Below are positions 54,991 to 64,000 of a stretch of DNA of 64,000 bases, one piece after another. Positions within the stretch are counted from its first letter, which is position 1. The number at the start of each line of letters is the position of its first letter. The notes under the pieces are model-generated. The model searched no databases. It was not told where the DNA came from and worked only from the letters and a program-made list of their open reading frames with translations. Position numbers and translations under genes: made by a program. Origin of the DNA: AP-15 sp963702685 (GTDB lineage Bacteria > Pseudomonadota > Alphaproteobacteria > ATCC43930 > CGMCC-115725); NCBI GenBank assembly GCA_963702685.1, contig CAVPDQ010000021.1:70232-134231 (forward strand), given 5' to 3'.

Positions 54991-55905
54991 CTATGACCCC
55001 GCCAGGAAGGTGACCGTCAGGGTCCGGCCGCCGGAGCAGACCCCGGTCGGCTGATATTTGTTCTCGGGCGGCGTGAACATCGGAAAGAAATAGGCGTTGA
55101 CGCAGGCCTGGGTGTTGCCGTCGCAGCTGGCGTTGGGATTGCCGCAATGCCGCGGGTATTTTTGGGGGCCGTAGGTGCTGTCGGCCGGACCCTGGCAGGT
55201 GAAGGTCGGGGCCGGCGGATTGCCGCCGCAGCTCAGCTCGACCGGCAGATTGTAGGAGGCGCCGCCGCCGCTGGCGCATTTGTCCTTGCGCCACAAATCG
55301 TCGGTGCAGCCGGTCGGGATCAGGCTGACGTCGTAGGAGACGCAGGTGCCGGGATTGTGCGTCCACTGGCACTGGTCCGTGGTGTCGAAGGTCGTCTCGA
55401 TCAGCGTCAGACGGTCGTCCTGGGCACGCACGCAATTCGGATTGGCGAGCGGCGAGGCGCAAAAGCGGCTGCCGCTGTTGGTGCTGTCGACGGTGCCGGC
55501 GCAGGTCGCCCCGGCGGCGATCTTCAGCCCGTTGCCGGTCACGGTGCAGCTGGCCTCGGCATCGTAATGAACCGCGCCGCCGCCGCTGAAGCCGACAAAA
55601 ATCGCCTGGGTCCGGCGGTTGACGAATTTGACCGGGCCGATATCCGGCGTGCCGAGCAGCCGCAGCCCGCAGGACGCCGTCGCGACGGCGCGCAGACCCG
55701 CATCGGTGATCGCCTCGGTCAGCCCGGTTTGCGGATTTTTCAAGCGCGGCTCGCCGGTCGCGCCCGAGGGGCAGACCAATGTCAGGTCGCCGCTCGCCGC
55801 TCGGGCCGAGATCGGCGCGACGGCAATCGGCAGGGCCGCGACCGCGAACAATAGGCATAAGCTCGGGATGGCGGCGCGCGGCCGCCGATTTGTCGTAACG
55901 TCCAT
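54991..55905 (-). CDS. Secreted Cys-rich hypothetical protein
   Basis: 304 residues from ATG 55905, preceded by GAGAGGATC (a TTG at 55920 is the alternative). Signal peptide: basic TTNRRPRAAIP then SLCLLFAVAALPIAVAPIS, cleavage near ARAASG. The mature protein has about 18 cysteines, e.g. LVCPSG, TASCGLR, GATCAGT, RFCASP, SRFCAS..C, and PRHCGNPNASCDG. The layout (VKFVNRRTQAIFVGF, SYDVSLIPTGC, C-terminal LTVTFLAGS) is loosely like thaumatin-type beta-sandwich proteins, but I am not certain. No frameshift. Confidence 0.72.
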   Translation of the reverse strand: MDVTTNRRPRAAIPSLCLLFAVAALPIAVAPISARAASGDLTLVCPSGATGEPRLKNPQTGLTEAITDAGLRAVATASCGLRLLGTPDIGPVKFVNRRTQAIFVGFSGGGAVHYDAEASCTVTGNGLKIAAGATCAGTVDSTNSGSRFCASPLANPNCVRAQDDRLTLIETTFDTTDQCQWTHNPGTCVSYDVSLIPTGCTDDLWRKDKCASGGGASYNLPVELSCGGNPPAPTFTCQGPADSTYGPQKYPRHCGNPNASCDGNTQACVNAYFFPMFTPPENKYQPTGVCSGGRTLTVTFLAGS

Positions 55906-55997
55906 GATCCTCTCGATCAAAAAGGGAGACGGCCCGGTCGAGGGTGCACTGGAAATCGTTTCGATATCGTATCCAATTCTGACCGAGGTCGAGACCC

Positions 55998-57316
55998 GTG
56001 CTCAATCCCGACATCCTGCATCGCGATTTCACACCCGCCCCCTATTGGTGGGAGGCGTACCGGCCCTCTGCGGGCGATCTCGCCGAGGTGCCGGCGCGCG
56101 CGGCGGTGGCGATCGTCGGCGGCGGCTATGCCGGGCTCTCGACGGCGCTGGAGCTCAAAAAGCACGGGCTCGACCCGGTCGTGCTCGAAGCGGCCGAGCT
56201 CGGCTTTGGCGCCAGCACGCGCAACGGCGGTGCGGTCAGCGGCGGCGTCAATATCGGCAAAGGCTTTACCGGGCGCTCGGCCGAGGTGGCGCCCGAGCGC
56301 GCCGAGCGGCTGCTGTCGGACGCCTCGGACGCGTTCGCCTTGGTCGACCGGCTGATCGCCGAAGAACAGATCGACTGCTTCTGGGAACAGCGCGGCCGCT
56401 TTGTCGGCGCCTGGACCGGGCGGCATTACCTGGCGCAGAGCCGGCGGCTGGCATTGCTCAACGATGCGGCGCAATCGGGCGCCTACATGGTGCCGCCCGA
56501 GCGCCAGCGCGAGGAGATCGCCAGCGATTATTACCATGGCGGCATGGTCGTGGAACGCTCGGGGAAACTGCACCCCGCGCTTTATTACTAAGGGCCTGCT
56601 CGACGCCTGCCGCCGCCGCAACATCGCGGTCTGCGCCAAGGCCGCGGTCGGCCGGATCGTGCGCGAAGGGACGGCGTGGCGGGTCGAGACCGCGCGCGGT
56701 GCGCTCCTGGCGGACGAGGTGGTGATCGCCACCAACGGCTATACCGGCGCGCTGACCCCGGCGTTGCAGCGCCGCGTCGTGCCGATCGCCAGCCACATCG
56801 TCGCCACCGAGGAATTGCCGGAGGATCTGGCGCGCTCGCTGATCCCGAAGGGGCGCACGCTCTCCGATACCCGTCGCGTCTTATGCTATTACCGGATGTC
56901 GCCCGACGGCAGGCGCATGGTGTTTGGCGGCCGTGCCCGCTTTACGCAGGTCGATGCGCAGACGAGCGCCCCCGTCCTCTACCGCTACATGACCCAGCGC
57001 TTCCCGCAATTGCGCGGGTTCCGGCTGACCCACGCCTGGACCGGCAACACCGCCTTCACGCTCGACGCGCTGCCGCATATGGGCGAGAGCGACGGCCTGC
57101 ATTACTGCCTCGGCTGCAACGGCAGCGGCATCGCGATGATGACCTATCTCGGCTGGCAGACCGCGCGCAAGATCGCGCATGCCGCCAATTACGCCTGCGC
57201 CTACGACACCGCCGATTTCCCCGGCCACCCGCTCTACACCGGCAACCCCTGGTTCCTCCCCGCCCTCGGCGCCTGGTACCGCCTGCGCGACCGCCTCGAC
57301 CGGCCTGCTCGCATAG
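55998..57316 (+). pseudogene. FAD-dependent oxidoreductase (DAO/PuuB-like), two frameshifts
   Basis: About 440 residues. N-terminal FAD site VAIVGGGYAGLSTALELKK and ELGFGASTRNGGAVSGG are in the first frame. Near 56585 the frame changes (ALYY stop, then YKGLLDACRRRNIAV) and the rest follows: ATNGYTGALTPALQRR, GFRLTHAWTGNTAFTLDALPHMG, YCLGCNGSGIAMM. A third indel just before the end restores RLDRLLA and the stop at 57314-57316. The pattern is that of gamma-glutamylputrescine oxidase-like amine oxidases. A copy of the last 195 bp is found at 61386-61577. Confidence 0.8.
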
Positions 57317-57353
57317 CCCTCCGGACCAGCGTGTCGCCAAACGCGACACCCGG

Positions 57354-57593
57354 TCACGCAACAAAAGTGATGTCGCCGGCGGCGAGGGTCGGGTGGCCGC
57401 TCAAGGTGGCGATCAACAGTTGCGAGCTGCCGCCGTGGCGGCTGTCGTAATAGAGCGCGCCGGTGGCGGTGTTGTAGGCAAATTGCTGGGTCGGGGTGGT
57501 GAAGCTGCCGGTCGGGTTCGCTGTGAACAAGGTTGCCGCCACGGATGTCGATCCGAGGGCGAACCCGAACTCGCTGAACGCGAATGACAGCGG
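57354..57593 (-). pseudogene. Duplicated C-terminal module of the RTX-like gene
   Basis: A truncated, start-less copy (about 79 codons) reading FSEFGFALG, VAATLFTANPTGSFT, QFAYNTATGALYYDS and ending GDITFVA. It is a tandem direct repeat of 57594-57830 with a 240-bp period, both beginning CGGTCACGCAACAAA. It can only be a duplication of the gene's 3' end. Confidence 0.75.
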
Positions 57594-60500
57594 TCACGCA
57601 ACAAAGGTGATGTCGCCGGCGCTGAGGGTGGGTCTATGGGTCAGGGTGGCGACCGGCAGTTGCGAGCTGCCGGCGCCGCGCGCGTAGAGCGCCCCGGTGG
57701 CGGTGTCGTACGCGAATTGCTGGGTTGCGGCGGTGAAGCTGCCGGTCGGGTTCGCCGTGAACAAGGTTGCCGCCACCGGCGCCGACCCGAGGCCAAAGCC
57801 CGTCTCGCTGAACGCGAGCTTGTCGGTGCCGTGGGCGAAGTCGGCGATCGTGTTGGTGTCGGGGGTGGCGGCCGAGCCCGGCACGGTGAACACGAACAAA
57901 TCGTTGCCGGATCCGCCGGTCAGCGCCGCATTCTGCCCGGCGACCAGCGTGTCATCGCCGGCCCCGCCGCGCAGCACGGCATGATCCCCCGCCGTAACCC
58001 CGGCTTGGCTCAGCGTGTCGCTGTTGCTGCTGCCCTCGACCGTAATGACCTTGCCCGCGACCCCGATAAAATTCGAGCTCAACAAGGTCAGCGCATTCGG
58101 CCCCGTATTCGCCAGGCTGATCGTCGGAAAGCCGCGCACCGCCGACAGGTCGAACGTCCCGGCAGTCGGTGAAGGCCAGCACATTGGAACCGTTGCCGGT
58201 GATCGTCTCGCCCGTCAAGCTCGTCAGCCCGACATCGACCTCGCCAATCGGCGCCACTGTCGACGATGACCGTGGTGAAATGGATGAACTGGGCGCCGAG
58301 GAGCAACGCGCCGGATGATTTCGCGGCCAATTCGAGCGTGCTGCCCTGGCCGCCATCGACAATGCCGGGCTTGCCCGACGCCCCGAGGAACTTTGCCCCC
58401 GGCTCGACGACGAGCACTTCGCGGCCAAGAAACTGCACCGCCGTGCCGCCGGCGCCGATGATCGTGCCGAAGTTCCTCACCGTGCCGGTGTCGCCGTCGA
58501 TGACCACACCGGTCGCGCCGCCGGAAATGGTCGCGCGGGTGCTGCCTGGGCGCGCCATTGATAATGAAGCCGCCGCCGAAGCCTAAAAAGACGCCGTCGC
58601 TGGCGAACCTTGAATCCTTCCCAGGTTGGTCACGGTCCCGGCTATAAGATCGACGCCGTGTTTGCCGCCCGCAATCAGTGCGCCGGCTTTATTCGCTGAT
58701 GTCGGCGCTCTCCCCGAAGGAAGAGCTGAAACTGATCCCGTATGAGCCGGGGCTCGAAATCGTGCCGAAATTCGTCACCGTGCCGCTGGTGTTCCCGGCC
58801 AGGGACACGCCGGCTATCCCGCCCGATATCCTCGCGCTCGTGGAGCCGGGCCCGCCATTGGTGATGAGCCCGCCCGCCTCCAAGAAAATCCCACGGCTTT
58901 TGACCCGAGATCGAGCCGAAATTCGTTACGGTTTCGGTCGCCATCTCTGACGAGTACGCCATGCGCGCCGCCCGCGATCATTGCGCCCGCGCTATTGGTG
59001 ACGGTCCCGCCCGCCAGATAAGCTCCCTCGAAATTTTGGCCGGAGATCGTGCCGAAATTCAGCACCGTTCCAACGGTGCCATGGATATCCACGCCGGCGA
59101 AGCCGCCCGAAATCCTGGCGTTCTTGGCGGCGCTGCTGCCGTTGACTACCAGACCGCCGCCATTCAAGAGACGGACGCCGATACGCCGCGATGCGCCGAA
59201 ATAGTGCCGAAATTCGTCACCCTGCTGGCGCCGGAGCCGATAGAAACGCCATCGAGGCCACCTGCGATCGATGCGCCCGCCTCGTTTGTAACCGCCCCGG
59301 CCGCCAACGAAGCTCCGTGCCGGTACGCCCTGAAATCCTGCCGAAATTCGTCACCGTGCCGGCCCCGCCGGGATCGCGACGCCGTTGCCCCCGGTGATCG
59401 ATCCGCCTTTGCCGTTATTGACCGAGCCGCCATCGGACAGACGATGCACCGGAGGACGGGATGACGCCGGCGCTACCCGAGGCCGCGATCCTCCCGAAAT
59501 TCATCAGCGCGCCCGGCCCGTGCGCGATTTGCACGCCCTGCTCGTATCCCGAAATCGACGCGGCGGTCGACGAGGCCGCACCATTGGTGACGATGCCGCC
59601 GTCGGACAATGACACGCCTATGGAACCCAAATCGTTGTCGGTGGCACCCGCGATCCTGCCGAAATTTGTCACGATGCCGCGTGCACCGGCGATATCGACA
59701 CCCCTCGTAAGCCCGGCGATGGATGCGCTCGTGAAATCCGTCTGCCCATTCTTTACTGAGCCGCCCTGTTTCAGATAGACGCCATAGAAGTTATCGAAGG
59801 GAGCACTGCCCGCGCTCGAGATGCTGCCGAAATTCGTCACCGCGCCGAGTCCATTTCCGATCGTGACCCCCAGTGAAATCGACGCATGCCCAATGCCGAT
59901 CCCGCCGTTTATGACGGTGCCGTTGCCGATATAAACACCGGCGATGCTGCCGGAATTCGTTACCGTTCCGGCCGCGCCACTGATTTTCACACCCGAGATC
60001 GATGCGCCCGTCGCGCCGAGCGCGCCATTGGTGACGATGCCCCCGTGCGTCGAGCTCGACGGCGAACTTGGTTCCGCTGATCGTGCCGAAATTCGTCACG
60101 GCGCCGGCCACGCCGGCTGATCTCCACCACCCCCAAGATCGACGCGCGCGTCGCGCCGACCGCGCCGTTGGTGACGATGCCCCCGTGGCCGAGTTCGACG
60201 GCGAATTGGGTTCCGCTGATCGTGCCGAAATTCGCTACTGATGCCGCCGCGCCGCAAATCGATGCCGCTTTCACCGGTGATGTGACCGAAGTTGGTTACT
60301 GTGGCCGCCGCATTCTCGCTGACAACACCCGTGACCCTGTAAAACCCGTGGACAGACGCGTTGGCCGACCCGGCCGCGCCGTTGATGAAGATGCCGCCGT
60401 CCTTCAGATCCACGCCGTAGAAACCATGAGATAGCCGCCGTCCCGCTGTTGATGACGGCGCCCCCGTGGTCCAGCACGACTCCGGAGTCGAGACCGGAAC

Positions 60501-60995
60501 CACCGATGGTCCCGAAATTCCTCACTGTGCCGGGCGCGCCGATGATTTTCACCCCGCGCGTCTCCCGAGATCGCGCCGAAATTAGCTACCGAACCGGGCC
60601 CATCGATGTAGACGCCGATGCTGTATTTGGTTGGCCCCCAAGAGGTTAGACGACCCCTGGATCGATGCGCTCTTCACCCCCGGCGCGCCGTTGGTGACTG
60701 TACCGCCGCGCCCAAGGGAAACGCCGAAGACACCTGTCAAGACGCCGAAATTCGTCACCGTGCCGGCCGCACCGCCTATGGAGACACCCGCACCGCCGCC
60801 GGCCGCCCCGCTCGATGCGGTCGTGTCGTCGGTCGCTCCGTTGGTGACGCGGCCGCCGGACCGCAGGGAAATCCCGCCGCCGCCGACCGTGCTCCGATTC
60901 ACCACCTTCCAGGCCGTGCCGGAGGGGCCGACGACACCGTAAACCGGGGTGGTGATCGTGGTCGGGTTGTGCTTCAGGGTGAGGGCGGTTGGCAC
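57594..60995 (-). pseudogene. Beta-strand-repeat protein with RTX-like C-terminus, many frameshifts
   Basis: A single decayed gene of about 1130 codons: GTG 60995 (GGGAG upstream), MPTALTLKHNPTTITTPVYG at the N-terminus, then about 15-18 degenerate repeats of the unit T-V-T-N-F-G-T-I-S-G ... G-G-x-V-T-N-G-A, then an RTX-type C-terminus (VLRGGAGDDTLVAG, GGSGNDLFVFT) ending QLPVATLTHRPTLSAGDITFVA. The reading frame changes at least ten times (for example near 60570, 60500, 60280, 60110, 59990, 59430, 59165, 58960, 58560, 58430 and 58180). The C-terminal module resembles that of the 28071-30890 protein. It was probably a type I-secreted adhesin. Confidence 0.75.
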
Positions 60996-61164
60996 TTCAG
61001 TTATCTCCCAGGCATGCGCCCCTGGCTTTTCTTAGTTAATATTATTGACGATGCGTTATGTTACCGTAAGAATTCTTGAAAGTAAAGAACTCAGCCACGC
61101 ATGCGCGGCGCCTTCGGCAAATCGTATCGCGACGCCTGTCGGCCGGCGGGCGGCCAGCTCCCGC

Positions 61165-61222
61165 GAGCTGCCACGACGCGTTGCCACGGCCGTCGTAGAA
61201 GAGCGCGCCGCTGGCGGTGATG
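61165..61222 (-). pseudogene. Third fragment of the RTX-type C-terminal module
   Basis: The segment reads on the minus strand as TASGALFYDGRGNASWQL, matching TATGALYYDS...SSQLL of the modules at 57354 and 57594. Only about 58 bp are recognisable. It precedes the beta-strand-repeat gene and indicates another, mostly deleted, gene of the same type. The 60996-61164 stretch is AT-rich (TTAGTTAATATTATTGACG) and may be the former promoter. Confidence 0.45.
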
Positions 61223-61225
61223 TGC

Positions 61226-61383
61226 GGGGCGGCGTTTCAGCGCCGCCCCACAGTCGTGCTATTGGTGCAATTGGTAGAGGCGGGTCACGTTCTCGGAGGT
61301 GATCTTGCGGCGCACCGGCGGGCGAAATCTGGGTCATGTTCTTGTCGAGGGTGGCGCGCGAGCCGGGCCAGATGCAATCGGGG
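61226..61383 (-). pseudogene. Duplicated 3' end of the amidohydrolase gene
   Basis: Homologous to 62115-62271 with about 90% identity, including the hairpin after the stop and the last 40 codons. The minus-strand text DCIWPGSRATLDKNMTQISP matches DCIWPGSRATLDKNMAQISP of the intact gene, then the copy is frameshifted. The copy ends inside the word CAATCGGGG and passes directly to FAD-oxidoreductase sequence at 61384. Confidence 0.88.
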
Positions 61384-61577
61384 CCAGCGGCATCGCGATG
61401 ATGACCTATCTCGGCTGGCAGACCGCGCGCAAGATCGCGCATGCCGCCAATTACGCCTGCGCCTACGACACCCCCGACTTCCCCGACCACCCGCTCTACA
61501 CCGGCAACCCCTGGTTCCTGCCCGCCCTCGGCGCCTGGTACCGCCTGCGCGACCGGATCGACCGGCTTATCGCGTAG
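61384..61577 (+). pseudogene. Duplicated 3' end of the FAD oxidoreductase gene
   Basis: Matches 57122-57316 with about 95% identity (first 87 bases identical). It encodes SGIAMMTYLGWQTARKIAHA, then the AYDTPDFPDHPLYTGNPWF and the proper C-terminus YRLRDRIDRLIA with stop TAG at 61575-61577. This copy keeps the correct end, without the extra base seen at 57305. It starts exactly where the amidohydrolase fragment stops. Confidence 0.88.
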
Positions 61578-61833
61578 AGGTCAGCAAGGTTCCCGACCGA
61601 ACAGCGACGGACCGCAAAGCCGCGAAGTCGAGGGGCCCGGCATCGCCACTCTCGACCCCCTCGTTCCATGCGCGACGCAGCCTCTCGATCTCCTCGGCAT
61701 CGAGCCGTTCGGCTTGATCGAGCATGCGCAGGCCGGCGCAGATGACCTCGCCGACCGACCGGTAGCGGCCCGTCTGCAGCTTGGCCTCGATCAGCTTGGC
61801 TAGTTCAGGGGGGACGGTTACCGAAACTTTCAT
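61567..61833 (-). CDS. RHH-type antitoxin (ParD/CC2985-like), orphan
   Basis: 88 residues. MKVSVTVPPELAKLIEAKLQ is the ribbon-helix-helix strand and helix; TGRYRSVGEVICAGLRMLDQ follows, the usual ParD layout. The C-terminal half (AEEIERLRRAWNEGVESGDAG) is the toxin-binding arm. Its last codons run into the duplicated FAD fragment (overlap of 11 bp) and no ParE/RelE toxin gene follows, so the partner was lost or cut off by the duplication. Confidence 0.85.
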   Translation of the reverse strand: MKVSVTVPPELAKLIEAKLQTGRYRSVGEVICAGLRMLDQAERLDAEEIERLRRAWNEGVESGDAGPLDFAALRSVAVRSGTLLTSTR

Positions 61834-61941
61834 GACCGGAACCTGCGGTTTTCCCCAAGCTGGGGGATCCGAGCAGAATTTCTAGATGGCTGCGGAAAAA
61901 CTGGTGCTTCCTGCGAATTATCGCTCGTGCCAGCCTCTTCG

Positions 61942-62034
61942 GGGATGCCCGGATCAAGTCCGGGCATGACGACTTCACTTGAATCCAAGACCTTACGTCA
62001 TGGCCGGGCTTGACCGGCTTGACCCGGCCATCCG
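61942..62034. repeat. Intergenic palindromes upstream of the antitoxin
   Basis: GGATGCCCGGATCAAGTCCGGGCATGACG (61942-61970) and a second, compound copy GTCATGGCCGGGCTTGACCGGCTTGACCCGGCCAT near 61998-62032. This is the CCGGGCxTGACCCGG-type palindrome of alphaproteobacteria. The 61834-62110 gap has nothing else. Confidence 0.65.
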
Positions 62035-62116
62035 CGGACATCGGCTTTGACCGCCCGATCTGCGCACAGGCGGGTTTTTCCGCATCCTGCTGGAGCTTTG
62101 TCGATCGGCGAGGACG

Positions 62117-62138
62117 GGGCGGCGCCGACACGCCGCCC
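62117..62138 (-). terminator. Hairpin downstream of the amidohydrolase
   Basis: GGGCGGCG (62117-62124), six-base loop CCGACA, CGCCGCCC (62131-62138): a perfect 8-bp GC stem, 9 bp after the stop codon. No T-run follows, so it may be a weak terminator or an mRNA-end stabiliser. The stem is kept in the duplicate at 61227-61248 although the loop differs. Confidence 0.4.
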
Positions 62139-62146
62139 ATGCGCCC

Positions 62147-63298
62147 CTATTGGTGCAGCTGGTAGAGGCGGGTCACGTTCTCGCTGGTGATCTTGCGGCG
62201 CACCGCGGGCGAGATCTGGGCCATGTTCTTGTCGAGGGTGGCGCGCGAGCCGGGCCAGATGCAATCGGGGTGCGGGTAGTCGGCGCCCCAGATGATGTTG
62301 TCCTCGCCGATCAACGGGATGATCGGCTCCAGGAACTGGTCCTGCTGATAGGTGACATAGCCCTGGCGGCGGAAATAATCGCTGGGCTTCAGCTTGAAGT
62401 TCAGCGCCTTCGCCCGGTCGGCATATTCGGTGTCGAGCCGGTCGAACACATAGGGGAGCCACGTCACCCCCGATTCGCCGAGGACGAAGTTGAAATCGGG
62501 GTATTTCTCGCAGGCGCCCGAGGCCAGCACCGACACCAGCACTTCCATCGTGTCGAGCTGGAACAAGGCCGAGCGCACCAGCCGCCACTGGGTGAAATAT
62601 TTCTGCTCCTGCTCGGCGTTGTCGGGGGCGCGCAACGCCTTGAACCCGGTCGAGTGGAACGAGATCGGGAATTTGCATTCGGCCGCCGCCTCCCACAGCG
62701 GGAACCACAGATCGGTGTAGAGCGGCGGGGTCATCCGCTTGAAGGCGAGGTCGCCGCCGCGGAGGCCCAGCTTGGCGCAGCGCCGCACCTCGGCCGCGGC
62801 CTCGGCCGGGTCGGTGTTGGGGATGATCGCCAGCGGATAGACCCGGTTCGGGTCGGCGCGCTTGGCGAAATCGGCGACCCAGTCGTTATAGGTCTTGTCG
62901 GCCCAGGCGCGCAACGGTGCCTCGGCGATCAGATCGTTGATCATCAGGCAGCCATAGATGATCTCGGCGTCCTGGCCGTCGCGGTCGAGATCGGCGATGC
63001 GCAATTCGGGCGTCGTCGGCCGCGGCTTGGCGCCGGGCTTGGAGCTCCACTCGAAGCCGACATCGCGCATCTCGTCGATATGGCCGAACATCCCCTTCTG
63101 GTAGGGCAGAAAGCCCGGGCCGATGCCGTTCCACATGCCCCTGTCCTGGTCGTCGACAAACCAGTGCAGCCCGTCATCCTTTTCCTCGACGCGCGGCGCC
63201 ATCTGCTTCCATTTCTGCGGCGCCGCCGACGACCACAAATCGGGCGGCAGATAGGTCAGGTCGATATGGTTGTCGCCGGAGATCAATTTTTCGGGCAT
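62147..63298 (-). CDS. Amidohydrolase family protein (amidohydrolase 2)
   Basis: 383 residues from ATG 63298, with an AAGAGGAGCCC site; the 88-codon extension is rejected. Metal ligands: ISGDNHIDLTYLP (D-x-H variant), FPISFHSTGF (His near 215), and the final NIIWGADYPHPD with catalytic Asp near 345. This is the amidohydrolase 2 group with gamma-resorcylate decarboxylase/ACMSD-like relatives, often in aromatic catabolism. Its 3' end is the source of the copy at 61226-61383. The 63299-63518 stretch upstream holds the promoter region of two divergent genes. Confidence 0.9.
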   Translation of the reverse strand: MPEKLISGDNHIDLTYLPPDLWSSAAPQKWKQMAPRVEEKDDGLHWFVDDQDRGMWNGIGPGFLPYQKGMFGHIDEMRDVGFEWSSKPGAKPRPTTPELRIADLDRDGQDAEIIYGCLMINDLIAEAPLRAWADKTYNDWVADFAKRADPNRVYPLAIIPNTDPAEAAAEVRRCAKLGLRGGDLAFKRMTPPLYTDLWFPLWEAAAECKFPISFHSTGFKALRAPDNAEQEQKYFTQWRLVRSALFQLDTMEVLVSVLASGACEKYPDFNFVLGESGVTWLPYVFDRLDTEYADRAKALNFKLKPSDYFRRQGYVTYQQDQFLEPIIPLIGEDNIIWGADYPHPDCIWPGSRATLDKNMAQISPAVRRKITSENVTRLYQLHQ

Positions 63299-63518
63299 TG
63301 CGGGCTCCTCTTGCTCCTCCGCCAGGATGCCGAAGGAGGGTCTGGGAGCAGCCATCCTACGGGCGCCGTGCGGCCCGCGCCACCCCAATACGGGCAATGC
63401 CGTTGCCAAAAGGCTGCATGAGCCGGTCCATCCGATCGGGCTGAGCACGTTTCGTTCTTGACAAATGCCCCGCAAAATGGTATTGAGCGCGCACTCTGCA
63501 ACTTGTGCGAAGAGGCTC

Positions 63519-64000
63519 ATGGCCCTTGCCGACCCGCTGCGACAGGAATGGCGCGAGCGCAACGCACTTCAGCCGATCCATCGCGGCATGACCATCGCTG
63601 AGGCCGGCATTGTGCTGGGCGCCGGAACGGTGCTGGTGCCGACGGAAGACCGGCTCGCCAAGGGCGGCGGATCGGAGCTCGGCGGCGAGGAGAGGCTGTT
63701 GGCGCTGCTCTCAGCCTTCTACGGAGAACCCGTCCGGCCGGAGGTGCTCGGAAACATCCTCCGGGCCTCCGAATACTTTCGCGACGGCGAACGATGCCTG
63801 GCCTCGATCGCGCTGGCGCGGACGCGTCTGCCAGCGATCGCGAACGAGGAGGAAGCCTGTTGGCGGCTTCATGTCGCGGATCGGTTGATCGCCGGAGGCG
63901 TGGCTCCGCGGGACGCGGTCGAAGCGATGGGCATCGATCCCGCCCGGATAGATGCGCTCAAGGCCGGGTTCAATGTCTTGGAGCCCCGCATTCCCCCCGG
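63519..64000 (+). CDS. Hypothetical protein, 3' truncated
   Basis: ATG 63519 opens an uninterrupted frame of 160 codons running off the window. It begins MALADPLRQEWRERNALQPI and continues as a soluble, helical, acidic protein: TIAEAGIVLGAGTVLVPTED, RLLALLSAFYGEPVRPEVLG, then YFRDGERCLASIALARTRLP. GC-rich third positions support coding in this frame rather than the overlapping one at 63610. It diverges from the amidohydrolase. No family recognised; a phage-like or lipoprotein origin cannot be judged. Confidence 0.65.
   Translation, partial: MALADPLRQEWRERNALQPIHRGMTIAEAGIVLGAGTVLVPTEDRLAKGGGSELGGEERLLALLSAFYGEPVRPEVLGNILRASEYFRDGERCLASIALARTRLPAIANEEEACWRLHVADRLIAGGVAPRDAVEAMGIDPARIDALKAGFNVLEPRIPP

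Noticed and set aside
57594..60995. Short regularly spaced words resembling a CRISPR array
   Set aside because: The recurring words encode the V-T-N-F-G peptide repeat, vary in sequence and spacing, and there is no constant repeat with unique spacers or cas gene.

Overview
The window is a high-GC chromosomal segment, most likely from a soil- or water-dwelling alphaproteobacterium of the Rhodospirillales/Hyphomicrobiales type. This is inferred from a MucR/Ros-type zinc-finger regulator, abundant short palindromic intergenic repeats, and a catabolic gene set (ring-cleavage dioxygenases, amidases, LLM flavoenzymes, amidohydrolases, a branched-chain-type ABC transporter). No rRNA, tRNA or CRISPR array was seen.

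Layout. 0-4.7 kb: end of an SDR gene, then MmgE/PrpD, LLM flavoenzyme, EthD-like and secreted-protein genes, all frameshifted. 4.7-12 kb: aromatic ring-cleavage block with protocatechuate 3,4-dioxygenase (pcaHG), a gentisate-dioxygenase-like bicupin, EthD plus homogentisate dioxygenase (hmgA), and two NIPSNAP paralogues. 12-20 kb: two translationally coupled amidases, SCO1, GNAT, an anion transporter coupled to an MFS transporter, and a hydroxyquinol/catechol-type intradiol dioxygenase. 20-25 kb: a defence-like patch with a nuclease-methyltransferase fusion, a hydrolase, and a DUF6883/DUF4926 pair lying between 81-bp direct repeats. 25-31 kb: Hsp20, Lon and a large repetitive RTX-like secreted protein. 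31-46 kb: PEP-CTERM protein, VOC protein, quinone reductase, amidase, GT39 glycosyltransferase, HpcH/HpaI aldolase, LLM, LysR with a coiled-coil partner, amidohydrolase, Rieske dioxygenase alpha/beta, MucR and a second amidohydrolase. 46-52.5 kb: P1 peptidase and a complete liv-type ABC importer. 52.5-53.2 kb: transposase and repeat graveyard. 53-64 kb: an unrecognised 531-residue protein, a Cys-rich secreted protein, a FAD oxidoreductase, a decayed beta-strand-repeat gene, duplicated gene ends, an orphan RHH antitoxin, an amidohydrolase and a partial gene.

The genes read as a catabolic island for aromatic and amide substrates: import (Liv ABC, MFS), amide hydrolysis (amidases, P1 peptidase, amidohydrolases), ring activation (Rieske alpha/beta) and ring cleavage (PcaHG, bicupin, HmgA, intradiol). 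Lower-pathway enzymes (CMLE, maleylacetate reductase, fumarylacetoacetase) are not in the window.

Two structural features stand out. First, a tandem-duplication scar joins copies of the 3' ends of two genes that lie about 5 kb apart (61.2-61.6 kb). Second, the DUF6883/DUF4926 cassette is bounded by a copy of the neighbouring hydrolase's 5' region. Many otherwise well-conserved genes carry single-base frameshifts. Without reads I cannot tell real decay from consensus error, so those genes are marked pseudogene with that caveat.
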